Assembly (NCBI GenBank): GCA_009692865.1
Contig: SHYH01000006.1
Span: 1 to 44,295, forward strand
Length of the DNA stretch: 44,295 nucleotides
Direction: 5' to 3'
Origin: Dehalococcoidia bacterium
GTDB lineage: Bacteria; Chloroflexota; Dehalococcoidia; Lucifugimonadales; GCA-2717565
Shown: in pieces, positions 7,130-19,192 of the stretch
Layout: each line of letters opens with the position of its first letter
How positions within the stretch are numbered: position 1 is the stretch's first letter
Made by a program: the position numbers and the translations under genes
The notes under the pieces: model-generated
What the model was told of the DNA's origin: nothing
Database searches by the model: none
Seen by the model: the letters and a program-made list of their open reading frames with translations, nothing else

Positions 7130-8071
7130 GTGAACGCCGCATCTTCCCCCAAAAACTTGGCCCGTCCCCCCGGGCTGGAGACCGCCGCCCTGCTCCTGGT
7201 CAGCGCGCGGCCTCGCCAGTGGGTCAAGAACCTCCTGGTGTACTTCCCCTTCGCCTTCACCCTGAACCAGGTGTGGGTCCTTGAGGTGCCCGGACAGGCC
7301 CTAGCGCTCCTGGGCCGATGCACCCTGGCCTTCCTGCTCCTGTGCGCCGTCTCCAGCGCCGTCTACCTGGTCAACGACTACATGGACCGCGACCAGGACC
7401 GGTCCCATCCTCGAAAGCGCCACCGCCCCATCGCCTCTGGCCGCCTCCAGCCCTCCGTGGCCCTGGCCGCTGCCGGCGTCCTGGCGAGCGTCGGCGTAGG
7501 CCTCTCCTTCCTTCTCACCCCTGCCTTTGGCGGAGTGGTGGCCCTCTATCTGGCCCTGATGCTAGTGTACTCTGTCCTGTTCAAGCACGTGGTGCTGATA
7601 GACGTGCTCACCATCGGAGCTGGCTTCGTCCTGCGGGCCGTCGCAGGCGCAGTAGTCATCGCCGCCCCCATCTCCCCCTGGCTCTACGTGGTCACGGGCC
7701 TGGGGGCCCTGTTCCTGGGATTTGGGAAGCGCAGGAGCGAGACCACTAACTCCAGCGGGCAGGCAGCCACACAGCGGCCCAGCCTCGAGCACTACACGCC
7801 CGCCCTTCTGGACCAACTCATTGGGATTGTGGCTCCCTGCGCCCTGCTCGCCTACATGCTGTACACCTTCACGGGGAAGAACCTCCCAGAAAACAACGCC
7901 ATGATGCTGACCATCCCCTTCGTGGCCTACGGGCTGTTTCGCTACCTCTACCTTATCCATCGGACGCCCCTGGGAGAGCGGCCCGAGGACGCCCTTCTGG
8001 ACCCCCCCTTGCTGATCACCGGCGTCCTGTGGCTGGCCACCGCTTCGGCCGTCCTGTTTTACTACCGCTAG
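7130..8071 (+). CDS. UbiA-family prenyltransferase, decaprenyl-phosphate phosphoribosyltransferase-like
   Basis: Predicted 313-residue polytopic membrane protein. The opening SARPRQWVKNLLVYFPFAF is characteristic of the DPPR-synthase branch of UbiA (Rv3806c-like), which transfers phosphoribose from PRPP to a polyprenyl phosphate. The first Asp-rich motif NDYMDRDQD starts near residue 82 and is followed by HPRKRHRPIASG; a second conserved block is YSVLFKHVVLIDVLTIGAGF then VLRAVAGA. Roughly eight hydrophobic segments follow the family pattern. The start is GTG 7130, the first codon after which homology-like sequence begins; the ORF from 6236 is antisense to tlyA and not used. The TAG stop is part of CTAGCAGG of repeat copy C. 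The exact acceptor is inference. Confidence 0.83.
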   Translation: MNAASSPKNLARPPGLETAALLLVSARPRQWVKNLLVYFPFAFTLNQVWVLEVPGQALALLGRCTLAFLLLCAVSSAVYLVNDYMDRDQDRSHPRKRHRPIASGRLQPSVALAAAGVLASVGVGLSFLLTPAFGGVVALYLALMLVYSVLFKHVVLIDVLTIGAGFVLRAVAGAVVIAAPISPWLYVVTGLGALFLGFGKRRSETTNSSGQAATQRPSLEHYTPALLDQLIGIVAPCALLAYMLYTFTGKNLPENNAMMLTIPFVAYGLFRYLYLIHRTPLGERPEDALLDPPLLITGVLWLATASAVLFYYR

Positions 8072-8153
8072 CAGGGCGGTTGAAGAACCCTCTTCGACCC
8101 CCACCAATCCCGACGAGTCGGGACTGGACTCCTCTTTTTCAGCACCTTGCTGG
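8068..8153. repeat. Family I repeat, short head-to-head derivative, copy C
   Basis: Begins CTAGCAGGGCGGTTGAAGAACCC and ends TTTTTCAGCACCTTGCTGG. Both ends therefore look like the same (TTGAAAAACCC-bearing) terminus of family I, in opposite orientation, around a short core with a TCCCGAC/GTCGGGA hairpin. The GGGGCGAAGCCCC and CCTGGCCAGG modules of full copies are absent. It supplies the stop codon of the upstream prenyltransferase gene. Confidence 0.7.
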
Positions 8154-8254
8154 GGGGGTGATGGGGGTCTACCACCACGGGGGTTCCCCGAACCCCCATG
8201 GACCCCCCCCTGGCAAGCGCTCGCGCTTACACCTTAGCCTTTGCCATGAACCAC

Positions 8255-8287
8255 GCGCATCACGTGGGTGCAGGGCGTGCCCTGCCT
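8255..8287 (+). repeat. Family III hairpin repeat, copy 1
   Basis: A weakly matching lead-in (ATCACGTGGGTGCAGGG) and hairpin GCAGGGCGTGCCCTGC (8270-8285, 6-bp stem, CGTG loop). Related copies with the same stem and different loops occur at 27801, 34041 and 38962. Confidence 0.65.
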
Positions 8288-8296
8288 GCCTGTGCC

Positions 8297-8325
8297 TTGA
8301 AGCTTGACAGCCACCATGCTAGAAT
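8297..8325 (+). promoter_or_regulatory. Predicted sigma70-type promoter of the Rrf2 gene
   Basis: TTGAAG (8297-8302), a 17-base spacer and TAGAAT (8320-8325). The predicted start of transcription is about 20 bases before the GTG at 8354, leaving room only for the AGGGGG ribosome-binding site. Confidence 0.55.
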
Positions 8326-8353
8326 AAGCGCAGACTCGCAAAGGGGGAACGCA

Positions 8354-8800
8354 GTGCGGGTGCCCATCAAGGTAGATTACGGGGTTCGCGCCCTTCTAGA
8401 GCTGGCGTATAGCACAGACGGGGAGCCGGTGCCCACTTCGGTCATCGCGGCTCGCCAGCACATGCCTGAACCCTACCTGGACCAGGTGTTGGCGATTCTG
8501 AACCGCCGAGGATTCGTCCGCAGCCGCCGAGGTCCCCAGGGCGGGCACATGCTGGCCAAGGACCCCAGTGAGATTACCCTGATGATGGTGACGGAAACCC
8601 TGGAGGGGCACACGCCACCCCTGGAGTGCATCACCGACCCCTACGAGTGTAGCCTTTCCGGCGCCTGCGCCCAGCGAGCGGTGTGGCAGTCGGTGGAAGA
8701 GGCCATTGACCGGGTCCTCAGCTCCACCACCATTGCCGATCTAGTAACGCAGCAGCGGGGGCTGGACCCCAAGGTCGAGGCAAAGGCTGAGACCCTCTAA
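8354..8800 (+). CDS. Rrf2 family transcriptional regulator with a three-cysteine cluster
   Basis: 148-residue DNA-binding protein. The N-terminal winged HTH reads VDYGVRALLELAYSTDGEPV then IAARQHMPEPYLDQVLAILN, with RSRRGPQGGHMLA in the wing, all typical of Rrf2. Three cysteines follow in LEC-x6-C-x5-C (around PYECSLSGAC), a spacing like that of IscR/NsrR-type proteins that bind an Fe-S cluster, so a sensor role is plausible. The start is GTG 8354, preceded by AGGGGG at a good distance; ORF 8198 would add residues with no family match and lies across the promoter. It precedes moeB- and cysM-like genes on the same strand, suggesting control of sulfur assimilation; that is inference from context. 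Confidence 0.88.
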   Translation: MRVPIKVDYGVRALLELAYSTDGEPVPTSVIAARQHMPEPYLDQVLAILNRRGFVRSRRGPQGGHMLAKDPSEITLMMVTETLEGHTPPLECITDPYECSLSGACAQRAVWQSVEEAIDRVLSSTTIADLVTQQRGLDPKVEAKAETL

Positions 8801-8931
8801 TAGGCTTGGCGTGCCCCTCTGCTCAATCTGCGCCAGGGCAACCCGCCGCTCACGCAGGTTTTTCTTTGCCCCCTCTTCAAATAGTGGCCTGCGGATGCAA
8901 GAAGACCAAAACCACCAAGGGAGATGAAGCC

Positions 8932-9753
8932 ATGACCCAGGTCCTCACCCTCACACCTGAACAGGTGACCCGTTACAGTCGGCATATCATCATGCCCCAG
9001 GTAGGTAGCCTGGGGCAGCGCAAGCTCATGGAGGCCAAGGTCCTCATCGTGGGAGCCGGGGGCTTGGGCTCGCCCGTGGCGCTCTACCTCGCCCTAGCGG
9101 GCGTAGGAACCCTGGGCATCGTGGACTTCGACAAGGTGGAGCTCAGCAACCTGCAGCGTCAGATCCTCCATGACACCTACGCCATAGGACGCCCCAAGGT
9201 GGAGTCGGCCAAGGAGACCCTCCAACGGTATAACCCCGACGTCCGTGTGGTGACTCACGAGACCCCCTTGACCTCTGAGAACGCCATGGACATCATCCCC
9301 CAGTACGACATCGTGGTGAACGGGGCCGACAACTTCCCCGCTCGCTACCTGGTCAACGATGCCTGCTACCTGGCGGGCAAGCCCCTCGTGGACGGCAGCA
9401 TCCTGATCTTCGATGGGCAGGCCAGCGTCTACTTGCCTGGAAAGGGCTGCTACCGATGCTTGTTCCCCGCCCCACCCCCTCCGGGGTCGGTGCCTAGCTG
9501 CGCCGAGGCCGGCGTCCTGGGGGCGCTGCCGGGCCTCGTCGGCAGCATTCAGTCCATCGAGGTCATGAAGCTTATCCTCAACCAGGGAAAGTCCCTGGCG
9601 GGACGCCTGCTCATCATTGACGCCCTGACCATGGAGTTCCGCGAGGTGAGGCTGCGGCGGAACCCTAAGTGCCCCCTCTGCGGCGATAACCCCACCGTGA
9701 AGGAGCTCATCGACTACGAGGTGTTCTGCGGCCTGCCGTCTATAGTCCAATAG
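8932..9753 (+). CDS. MoeB/ThiF family sulfur-carrier adenylyltransferase (E1-like)
   Basis: 273-residue ThiF-fold enzyme predicted to adenylate the C-terminal Gly-Gly of a ubiquitin-like sulfur carrier. Seen: YSRHIIMPQVG, ATP-binding GAGGLGSPVALYLALAGVG, DFDKVELSNLQRQ (Arg finger and Asp), VNGADNFPARYLVND, the zinc pairs CYRC and CPLC, and PSCAEAGVLGALPGLVGS. No rhodanese domain follows, so it is MoeB-like rather than MoeZ-like. ATG 8932 is preceded by AAGGGAGAT; the upstream extension to 8806 is intergenic. Its position between an Rrf2 regulator and cysM suggests it charges a CysO-like carrier for cysteine synthesis, but no carrier gene is in the window, and molybdopterin or thiamin roles remain possible. 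Confidence 0.88.
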   Translation: MTQVLTLTPEQVTRYSRHIIMPQVGSLGQRKLMEAKVLIVGAGGLGSPVALYLALAGVGTLGIVDFDKVELSNLQRQILHDTYAIGRPKVESAKETLQRYNPDVRVVTHETPLTSENAMDIIPQYDIVVNGADNFPARYLVNDACYLAGKPLVDGSILIFDGQASVYLPGKGCYRCLFPAPPPPGSVPSCAEAGVLGALPGLVGSIQSIEVMKLILNQGKSLAGRLLIIDALTMEFREVRLRRNPKCPLCGDNPTVKELIDYEVFCGLPSIVQ

Positions 9754-9789
9754 CATCTGGGCACGGAGATTCGCCAAGGAATCGCGGGG

Positions 9790-9889
9790 GATGGGTAAGG
9801 GGGTGTCCCCCAGATATAATTTCCACCCCCTTCCTGGCCAGGAAGGGGGATAGGGGGATGGTCGAAAGGGGTTTTCAACACCCTGCTAG
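9790..9889 (+). repeat. Family I repeat, 5'-truncated, copy D
   Basis: Carries GGGGGTGTCCCCCAGATATA, the CTTCCTGGCCAGGAAG palindrome and GGGGGATGGTCGAAAGGG, ending TTTTCAACACCCTGCTAG. The left end with the GGGGCGAAGCCCC hairpin is missing. It separates the moeB-like gene from cysM. Confidence 0.85.
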
Positions 9890-9942
9890 CGTCAAGGCCG
9901 CTTCAGGGCTTCACCTCAGCAGGACCTGACACACAACGAACT

Positions 9943-10881
9943 ATGGCTAAGAAAGACATCCTGGACGCCATCGGCAACACCCCCCTAGTGGAGCTTACCA
10001 AGCTAAGCCCGAAGCCGGGCGTGCGCCTGTTTGCCAAGCTGGAAGGGCACAACCCCACCGGCAGCCTCAAGGACCGCATCGCCAAGTACATGGTTGAGCA
10101 GGCCGAGGCCGATGGGAAGCTGACCCATGACAAGGTCATCCTGGAGTCCACCAGCGGCAATACGGGCATCTCCCTGGCCATGGTGGGCCGTCGCAAGGGC
10201 TACCGGGTTGAGGTGGTCATGCCCGAGAACGTCAGCCCGGAGCGGGCGCAGCTCCTTCGGGCCTACGGCGCTCACATCCACTTCAGCGACCCCCAGGGAG
10301 GCACCAACGGCGCCATCCTGGTAGCCCAGGAGATGGGGGCCCGGGAGCCCGAGCGCTACTACATGCCCTACCAGTACGGCAACGAGGCGAACCCCCGAGC
10401 CCACTACGAGACCACGGGGAAGGAGATCCTGGAAGACCTGCCCACCGTCTCTGTCTTTGTGGCGGGCCTGGGAACGGGCGGCACCCTCATGGGCGTGGGA
10501 CGCCGCCTCAAGGAGCACAATCCCTCCATCAAGGTTGTGGCGGCAGCCCCCAACCCCGACGATGTCATTCAAGGCCTGCGAAGCCTGGAGGACGGGTTCA
10601 TTCCCCCTATCCTGGACCTCTCACTCCTGGACTCCCGTCTCATGATCCACAGCCGAGAGGCCTTCTACTTCACCAAACTGTTGCTGGAAAAGGAGAGCAT
10701 CTTCGCGGGCATCTCCTCGGGTGCCGTCATCGCCTGCGCCCTCCAGTACGCCCAGCGGCTTGAGATTGGCGACATCGTCTGTTTGCTGGCCGACGGTGGC
10801 TGGAAGTACCTGAGCACCGGCCTGTGGACCCGGGAGTACGACGACTTCCGGTCAGAGGTGGAGGGCCGGCTGTGGTGGTAA
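9943..10881 (+). CDS. cysM: Cysteine synthase, CysM (O-phosphoserine/CysO-type) subfamily
   Basis: 312-residue PLP enzyme. GNTPLVELTKLSPKPG, NPTGSLKDR with the PLP lysine at residue 43, TSGNTGISLA and AGLGTGGTLMG are the beta-family cysteine synthase signatures. Several features point to the mycobacterial CysM type, which uses O-phosphoserine and thiocarboxylated CysO: LYQYGN-like MPYQYGNEANPRAHYETTG, GLRSLEDGFIPPI with the Arg that selects phosphoserine, VCLLADGGWKYLSTGLW and a C-terminal VEGRLWW tail like the LEGQLWA tail that closes the mycobacterial active site. This is recalled family knowledge matched by eye. The start ATG 9943 gives the normal N-terminus; no strong ribosome-binding site is seen. 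Confidence 0.87.
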   Translation: MAKKDILDAIGNTPLVELTKLSPKPGVRLFAKLEGHNPTGSLKDRIAKYMVEQAEADGKLTHDKVILESTSGNTGISLAMVGRRKGYRVEVVMPENVSPERAQLLRAYGAHIHFSDPQGGTNGAILVAQEMGAREPERYYMPYQYGNEANPRAHYETTGKEILEDLPTVSVFVAGLGTGGTLMGVGRRLKEHNPSIKVVAAAPNPDDVIQGLRSLEDGFIPPILDLSLLDSRLMIHSREAFYFTKLLLEKESIFAGISSGAVIACALQYAQRLEIGDIVCLLADGGWKYLSTGLWTREYDDFRSEVEGRLWW

Positions 10882-10968
10882 GGCCAGGACGGAGCCCTCG
10901 CTGACCCCTCTCCTAGACGCTAGAAGACAGCCTGCGCCTCGGCCTCCCCCTAGCACGCCCAGCCTCTC

Positions 10969-10997
10969 TTTACAGCCCCTTGGCTATTGCCTACAAT
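10969..10997 (+). promoter_or_regulatory. Predicted sigma70-type promoter of glnA
   Basis: TTTACA (10969-10974), 17-base spacer, TACAAT (10992-10997), within the 232-base gap before glnA. The remaining leader of over 100 bases contains a CACCCCTCAGGGTG small hairpin but no recognisable riboswitch. Confidence 0.6.
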
Positions 10998-11113
10998 AGC
11001 TCTATCGGCAAGGGTTTGTTACGCCCATCACAATCCTTCGGGGCACCCCTCAGGGTGATTCGGCCCGGCCAAGCGCCAGAGAACCCAACGGGAGGCCGGG
11101 AGGTGGCGAAGGA

Positions 11114-12451
11114 ATGACTCAACGCGATAAGGACGCCATCCAATACGTCCTCGCCATGGCCAAAGAGCGGGATGTCAAGTTCATTCGCCTTTGGTTCACG
11201 GACATCCTTGGCACCCTCAAAGGGGTAGCCATGACCGCGGGCGAGTTGGAGGAGGCGCTGAACGAGGGTGTGGGGTTCGACGGCTCCTCCATTGAAGGGT
11301 TCGCCCGCATCGACGAGAGCGACATGATCGCCCTCCCCGACCCCAGCACCTTCCGCATCCTCCCCTGGCGGCCCCGGCAGAACGCCGTTGCGGCCATGTT
11401 TTGCGACATCCTGACCCCCTCCGGCGAACCTTTCGAGGGCGATCCCCGCTACGTGCTCAAGCGAAACCTGGAGCGGGCCGCCAAGCTGGGCTACACCTAC
11501 TACGTCGGGCCCGAGCTGGAATTCTTCTACTTCAAGAGCCCAACCAGCACCGAGTTTCTGGACGAGGGCACCTACTTTGACCAGACCCCCCAGGACCTGG
11601 CCACGGAACTACGACGAGAAACCGTCCTCATGCTGGAAGAGATGGGCATCCCCGTAGAGTACAGCCACCACGAGGTCGCCAAGAGCCAGCACGAAATCGA
11701 CCTGCGGTACACCGACGCCCTCACCATGGCCGACACCGTCATGGTCCACCGCCTGGTGGTGAAAGAGGTAGCCATGCGCCACGGGGTGTACGCCTCCTTC
11801 ATGCCCAAGCCGGTCCAGGACATGAACGGCTCCGGCATGCATGTCCACCAGTCCCTCTTCAAGGGCGGCGACAACGCCTTCTACAGCCCCGACGACCCGT
11901 GGCACCTCTCCAAGGTGGCTCGGTCCTATCTGGCAGGCCTGCTCCACCACGCCCCCGACATCACCGCCATCACCAACCAGTGGGTCAACTCCTACAAGCG
12001 ACTGGTGCCCGGGTACGAGGCCCCTGTCTACATCTCCTGGGCCCGCATCAACCGCTCCGACCTGATTCGGATCCCCGCCTACAAGGCGGGCCACGCCTCC
12101 TCCGTCCGCCTGGAGTACCGCGCGCCGGACCCGGCCTGCAACCCCTACCTGGTGTTCAGCGTCATGCTGGCAGCAGGGCTAGAGGGTTTGGAGAGGGAGT
12201 ACCAACCTCCTCCTCCTGTGGAGGGGAACGTCTACGCGCTGAGCCCCGAAGAGCGGGCCCGCCGTGGCATTGGCACCCTCCCCGGCAGCCTCTGGGAGGC
12301 CCTGCAGCTCACGGAAAAGAGTGGGATGGTGCGAGGGGCCCTCGGAGACCACGTGTTCCACAGCTTCCTGGAGAACAAACGCATCGAGTGGGAGCGGTAC
12401 CGGACCCACGTGAGCGACTACGAACTCAAACGGTACCTCCCCCTCCTCTAG
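11114..12451 (+). CDS. glnA: Glutamine synthetase type I (GSI-alpha)
   Basis: 445-residue cytoplasmic enzyme making glutamine from glutamate, ammonia and ATP. Signatures: FTDILGTLKG, GFDGSSIEGFARIDESDM, GPELEFFYF, the ATP-binding MPKPVQDMNGSGMHVHQSLF block (quoted in part), NSYKRLVPGYEAPVYISW and RLEYRAPDPACNPYL. The C-terminal stretch VYALSPEERARRGIGTLPGS lacks the NLYDLPPEE adenylylation context of GSI-beta and matches the Bacillus-like GSI-alpha type, so control is more likely by feedback or protein partners. GGGAGG precedes the ATG. It lies directly upstream of gltB and gltD, completing the GS-GOGAT cycle. Confidence 0.96.
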   Translation: MTQRDKDAIQYVLAMAKERDVKFIRLWFTDILGTLKGVAMTAGELEEALNEGVGFDGSSIEGFARIDESDMIALPDPSTFRILPWRPRQNAVAAMFCDILTPSGEPFEGDPRYVLKRNLERAAKLGYTYYVGPELEFFYFKSPTSTEFLDEGTYFDQTPQDLATELRRETVLMLEEMGIPVEYSHHEVAKSQHEIDLRYTDALTMADTVMVHRLVVKEVAMRHGVYASFMPKPVQDMNGSGMHVHQSLFKGGDNAFYSPDDPWHLSKVARSYLAGLLHHAPDITAITNQWVNSYKRLVPGYEAPVYISWARINRSDLIRIPAYKAGHASSVRLEYRAPDPACNPYLVFSVMLAAGLEGLEREYQPPPPVEGNVYALSPEERARRGIGTLPGSLWEALQLTEKSGMVRGALGDHVFHSFLENKRIEWERYRTHVSDYELKRYLPLL

Positions 12452-12476
12452 GGCAGGCCAGCCACTTCAAGGAACC

Positions 12477-12504
12477 TTTACCAACGTGTTCTACGTGCTA
12501 TAAT
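12477..12504 (+). promoter_or_regulatory. Predicted sigma70-type promoter of gltB
   Basis: TTTACC (12477-12482), 16-base spacer, perfect TATAAT (12499-12504), in the gap between glnA and gltB. It implies gltBD can be transcribed separately from glnA. Confidence 0.55.
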
Positions 12505-12585
12505 CGGTAGCTCTTCCTTCCCAAAAACCAGAGGGGGTTCCACCCCCCGATGGAAGGGGGTAAGGGAAAGAAAAAGGAGAGGCAG

Positions 12586-17136
<4,551 letters not shown>

Positions 17137-17139
<3 letters not shown>

Positions 17140-17284
17140 CAGACTGCAGGGAAAGAGGTGTCCAGAGCGGCGAAGCCCCTTTGGCGGGGGTCTGGGGGGT
17201 GACCCTCAGATATAAATTTTTCCCCCTTCCTGGCTAGGAAGGGGGAAAGGGGGATGGTCGAAAGGGTTTTTCAGCACCCTGTTA
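17137..17284 (+). repeat. Family I palindromic intergenic repeat, copy E
   Basis: Begins TAACAGACTGCAGGGAAAG, overlapping the gltB stop, and ends TTTTTCAGCACCCTGTTAA just before gltD. Internal modules are GGGGTGTCC-like, a degenerate GGCGAAGCC hairpin, GTCTGGGGGGTGACC, CAGATATAAAT, CTTCCTGGCTAGGAAG and GGGGGATGGTCGAAAGGG. If gltBD is one transcript this folded element lies in its middle. Confidence 0.9.
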
Positions 17285-17297
17285 ACCAACAGACACT

Positions 17298-18749
17298 ATG
17301 GGCAAGCCAACCGGATTCAAAGAGTTCCCACGCCAAGGGCTCCCCAAGCGGCCCACCGGCGTCCGCATCAGCGACTTCAAGGAGTTCTACTTGAAGTGGC
17401 CGGAGCAGCATGCCCGGGACCAGGGCGCCCGCTGCATGAACTGTGCGTTGCCCTTCTGCCAGCATGGCTGTCCCCTGGGGAACATCATCCCCGACTGGAA
17501 CGACCTGGTCTACAAAGGCCGCTGGAAGGAAGCCCTGGCGGTCCTGGAGTCCACCAACAACTTCCCGGATTTCACTGGGCGCATCTGTCCAGCCCCCTGT
17601 GAGGCGTCCTGCGTCCTCTCCATCAACAACGATCCCGTCACCATTGAGCACATCGAACGCACCATATCCGACCGGGGATTCGAGGAGGGATGGATCAAGC
17701 CGAATCCCCCGGCGCATCGCACCGGGAAGCGGGTGGCCATCATCGGCTCGGGCCCCTCGGGGCTGGCGGCGGCCCAGCAGCTCAACCGGGCCGGCCACTG
17801 GGTCACCGTCTTCGAGCGGGCCGAGTACATTGGGGGGCTCCTCCGCCTCGGCATCCCCGACTTCAAGCTGGGAAAGGACGTGGTCCAGCGGCGAGTGGAC
17901 CAGATGGCTGCGGAGGAGGTGGAGTTCAGGACAGGCGTTCACGTCGGGGTAACCCTCCCAGCCGCGCAGCTCCAGCGGGACTACGACGCCATCGTGCTGA
18001 CTGGAGGCGCTACCAAACCCAGGGACCTCCCCGTCCCTGGGCGCGACCTCAAGGGGATTCACTTTGCCATGGAGTACCTGACGCAGCAGAACAAGCTGAA
18101 CGCTGGACAGGCTATCCCCCCGGAGGAGCGTCTTACCGCTAAGGGCAAGCGGGTGGTTATCCTGGGCGGGGGTGATACGGGTGCTGACTGCCTGGGCACC
18201 GTTCATCGGCAGGGGGCAGAGGCGGTCTATCAGATTGAGCTGTTGCCCAAGCCCCCCAACGACCGCAGGCCCACCAACCCCTGGCCAGAGTGGCCGCAGG
18301 TCTTGCGACTCTCTTCAGCCGCGGAGGAGGGTGGCCTCCTCGACTATAGTATGCTGACCAAGGGCTTCTCAGGCCGCAACGGGCGCGTAGAGAAACTCCA
18401 CGCCGCCAGGTTGGAGTGGAGTCCCCCTGATGCCTCGGGCCGTTCTCAAATGAAGGAGATCCCAGGAAGCGAGTTTGAGATCGAGACAGACCTGGTGCTC
18501 CTGGCCCTCGGCTTCCTAGGGCCTGAGCCTACAGGGATGCTGGCGGAGCTGGGCGTCCAGTTGACCGGCCGAGGAAATGTCCAGTTGGACAGGAACAGGA
18601 TGACCAACGTGCCCGGTGTCTTCGCCGCCGGGGATATGGCGCGGGGGCAGTCCCTGGTGGTGTGGGCCATTGCCGAGGGACGCCATACCGCCCATTTTGT
18701 GGACCACTACCTCATGGGTTCAACCAGCCTGCCCAGGGTGCTGGACTAG
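17298..18749 (+). CDS. gltD: Glutamate synthase small subunit (NADPH-GOGAT beta)
   Basis: 483-residue flavoprotein passing electrons from NAD(P)H through FAD and 4Fe-4S clusters to GltB. The N-terminal cysteines lie in RCMNCALPFCQHGCPLGN and GRICPAPCEASCVLSI. The FAD site is AIIGSGPSGLAAAQQL (about residue 150) with a GGLLRLGIPDFKL loop, and the pyridine-nucleotide site is VVILGGGDTGADCLG. The C-terminal AAGDMARGQSLVVWAI block closes the FAD pocket. Length matches the family. ATG 17298 gives the canonical MGKPTGFKEF start but has no clear ribosome-binding site. The TAG stop is formed by the CTAGCAGG end of repeat copy F. Confidence 0.97.
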   Translation: MGKPTGFKEFPRQGLPKRPTGVRISDFKEFYLKWPEQHARDQGARCMNCALPFCQHGCPLGNIIPDWNDLVYKGRWKEALAVLESTNNFPDFTGRICPAPCEASCVLSINNDPVTIEHIERTISDRGFEEGWIKPNPPAHRTGKRVAIIGSGPSGLAAAQQLNRAGHWVTVFERAEYIGGLLRLGIPDFKLGKDVVQRRVDQMAAEEVEFRTGVHVGVTLPAAQLQRDYDAIVLTGGATKPRDLPVPGRDLKGIHFAMEYLTQQNKLNAGQAIPPEERLTAKGKRVVILGGGDTGADCLGTVHRQGAEAVYQIELLPKPPNDRRPTNPWPEWPQVLRLSSAAEEGGLLDYSMLTKGFSGRNGRVEKLHAARLEWSPPDASGRSQMKEIPGSEFEIETDLVLLALGFLGPEPTGMLAELGVQLTGRGNVQLDRNRMTNVPGVFAAGDMARGQSLVVWAIAEGRHTAHFVDHYLMGSTSLPRVLD

Positions 18750-18893
18750 CAGGGTGATGAAAAACCCTTTTGACCATCCCCCTTTCCCCCTTCCTGGTCA
18801 GGAAGGGGGAGGGATTTATATCTGGGGGTCACCCCCAGACCCCCGTTAAAGGGGCTTCGCCCCTCTGGACACCCCTTTCCCGCATCCTTCTAA
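18746..18893 (-). repeat. Family I palindromic intergenic repeat, copy F (inverted)
   Basis: Runs from CTAGCAGGGTGATGAAAAAC to CGCATCCTTCTAA; read on the minus strand it matches copies A, B and E. It shows the cleanest modules: the CTTCCTGGTCAGGAAG palindrome, ATTTATATCTGGGGGT, and GGGGCTTCGCCCC. It overlaps the gltD stop and ends just before the tRNA-Gly promoter. Confidence 0.92.
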
Positions 18894-18902
18894 GGCCGTT
18901 TG

Positions 18903-18931
18903 TTGACGGCACGCCCCGCACTTCCTACAAT
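18903..18931 (+). promoter_or_regulatory. Promoter of tRNA-Gly
   Basis: TTGACG (18903-18908), 17-base spacer, TACAAT (18926-18931), with the mature tRNA beginning ten bases further on. Close to the sigma70 consensus. Confidence 0.75.
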
Positions 18932-18941
18932 GTCCATCAGG

Positions 18942-19016
18942 GCGGGCGTAACTCAGTGGTAGAGTGTCACCTTCCCAAGGTGAAAGTCGTGGGTTCGAAT
19001 CCCATCGCCCGCTCCA
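18942..19016 (+). tRNA. tRNA-Gly (anticodon CCC)
   Basis: 75-nt cloverleaf. The acceptor stem GCGGGCG pairs perfectly with CGCCCGC, the D arm reads ACTCAGTGGTAGAGT, the anticodon stem TCACC/GGTGA encloses TTCCCAA (anticodon 18974-18976), the T arm is GTGGGTTCGAATCCCAT, and CCA is genome-encoded. Reads GGG codons. Confidence 0.97.
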
Positions 19017-19130
19017 TACCCCTCCAGGATTCGTGTCTCGGCCCGGTCCGGGAAGGTGCTCCTATGGGCGTCTCCCCTTCGGGCTCCGTGATCACCCGGA
19101 CCACCCTCTGCACCAGCGGGCAGGTTCTTA

Positions 19131-19168
19131 AAAGGATAGGGCGGCGCTACGACGCCGCCCTATCCTTT
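19131..19168. terminator. Strong bidirectional terminator hairpin
   Basis: Perfect 16-bp stem (arm AAAGGATAGGGCGGCG) with a six-base loop, lying between tRNA-Gly and the convergent CHRD lipoprotein gene. The A and T residues at the stem base (TTAAAAGG / CCTTT) suit termination from both sides, though the T tract is short. Confidence 0.7.
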
Positions 19169-19192
19169 GCCCCAATGTCGCCTCAGGCCCCT

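Noticed and set aside
8160-8250. G-run-rich stretch (GGGGGGGTGATGGGGGT) as a functional G-quadruplex or array
   Set aside because: It looks like degraded repeat sequence beside copy C; without spacing regularity or conservation a specific claim is not supported.
12550-12585. Upstream ATG for gltB
   Set aside because: The downstream ATG 12586 has a strong AAGGAGAGG site; the extra 12 residues are lysine-rich and not typical of a GOGAT propeptide.
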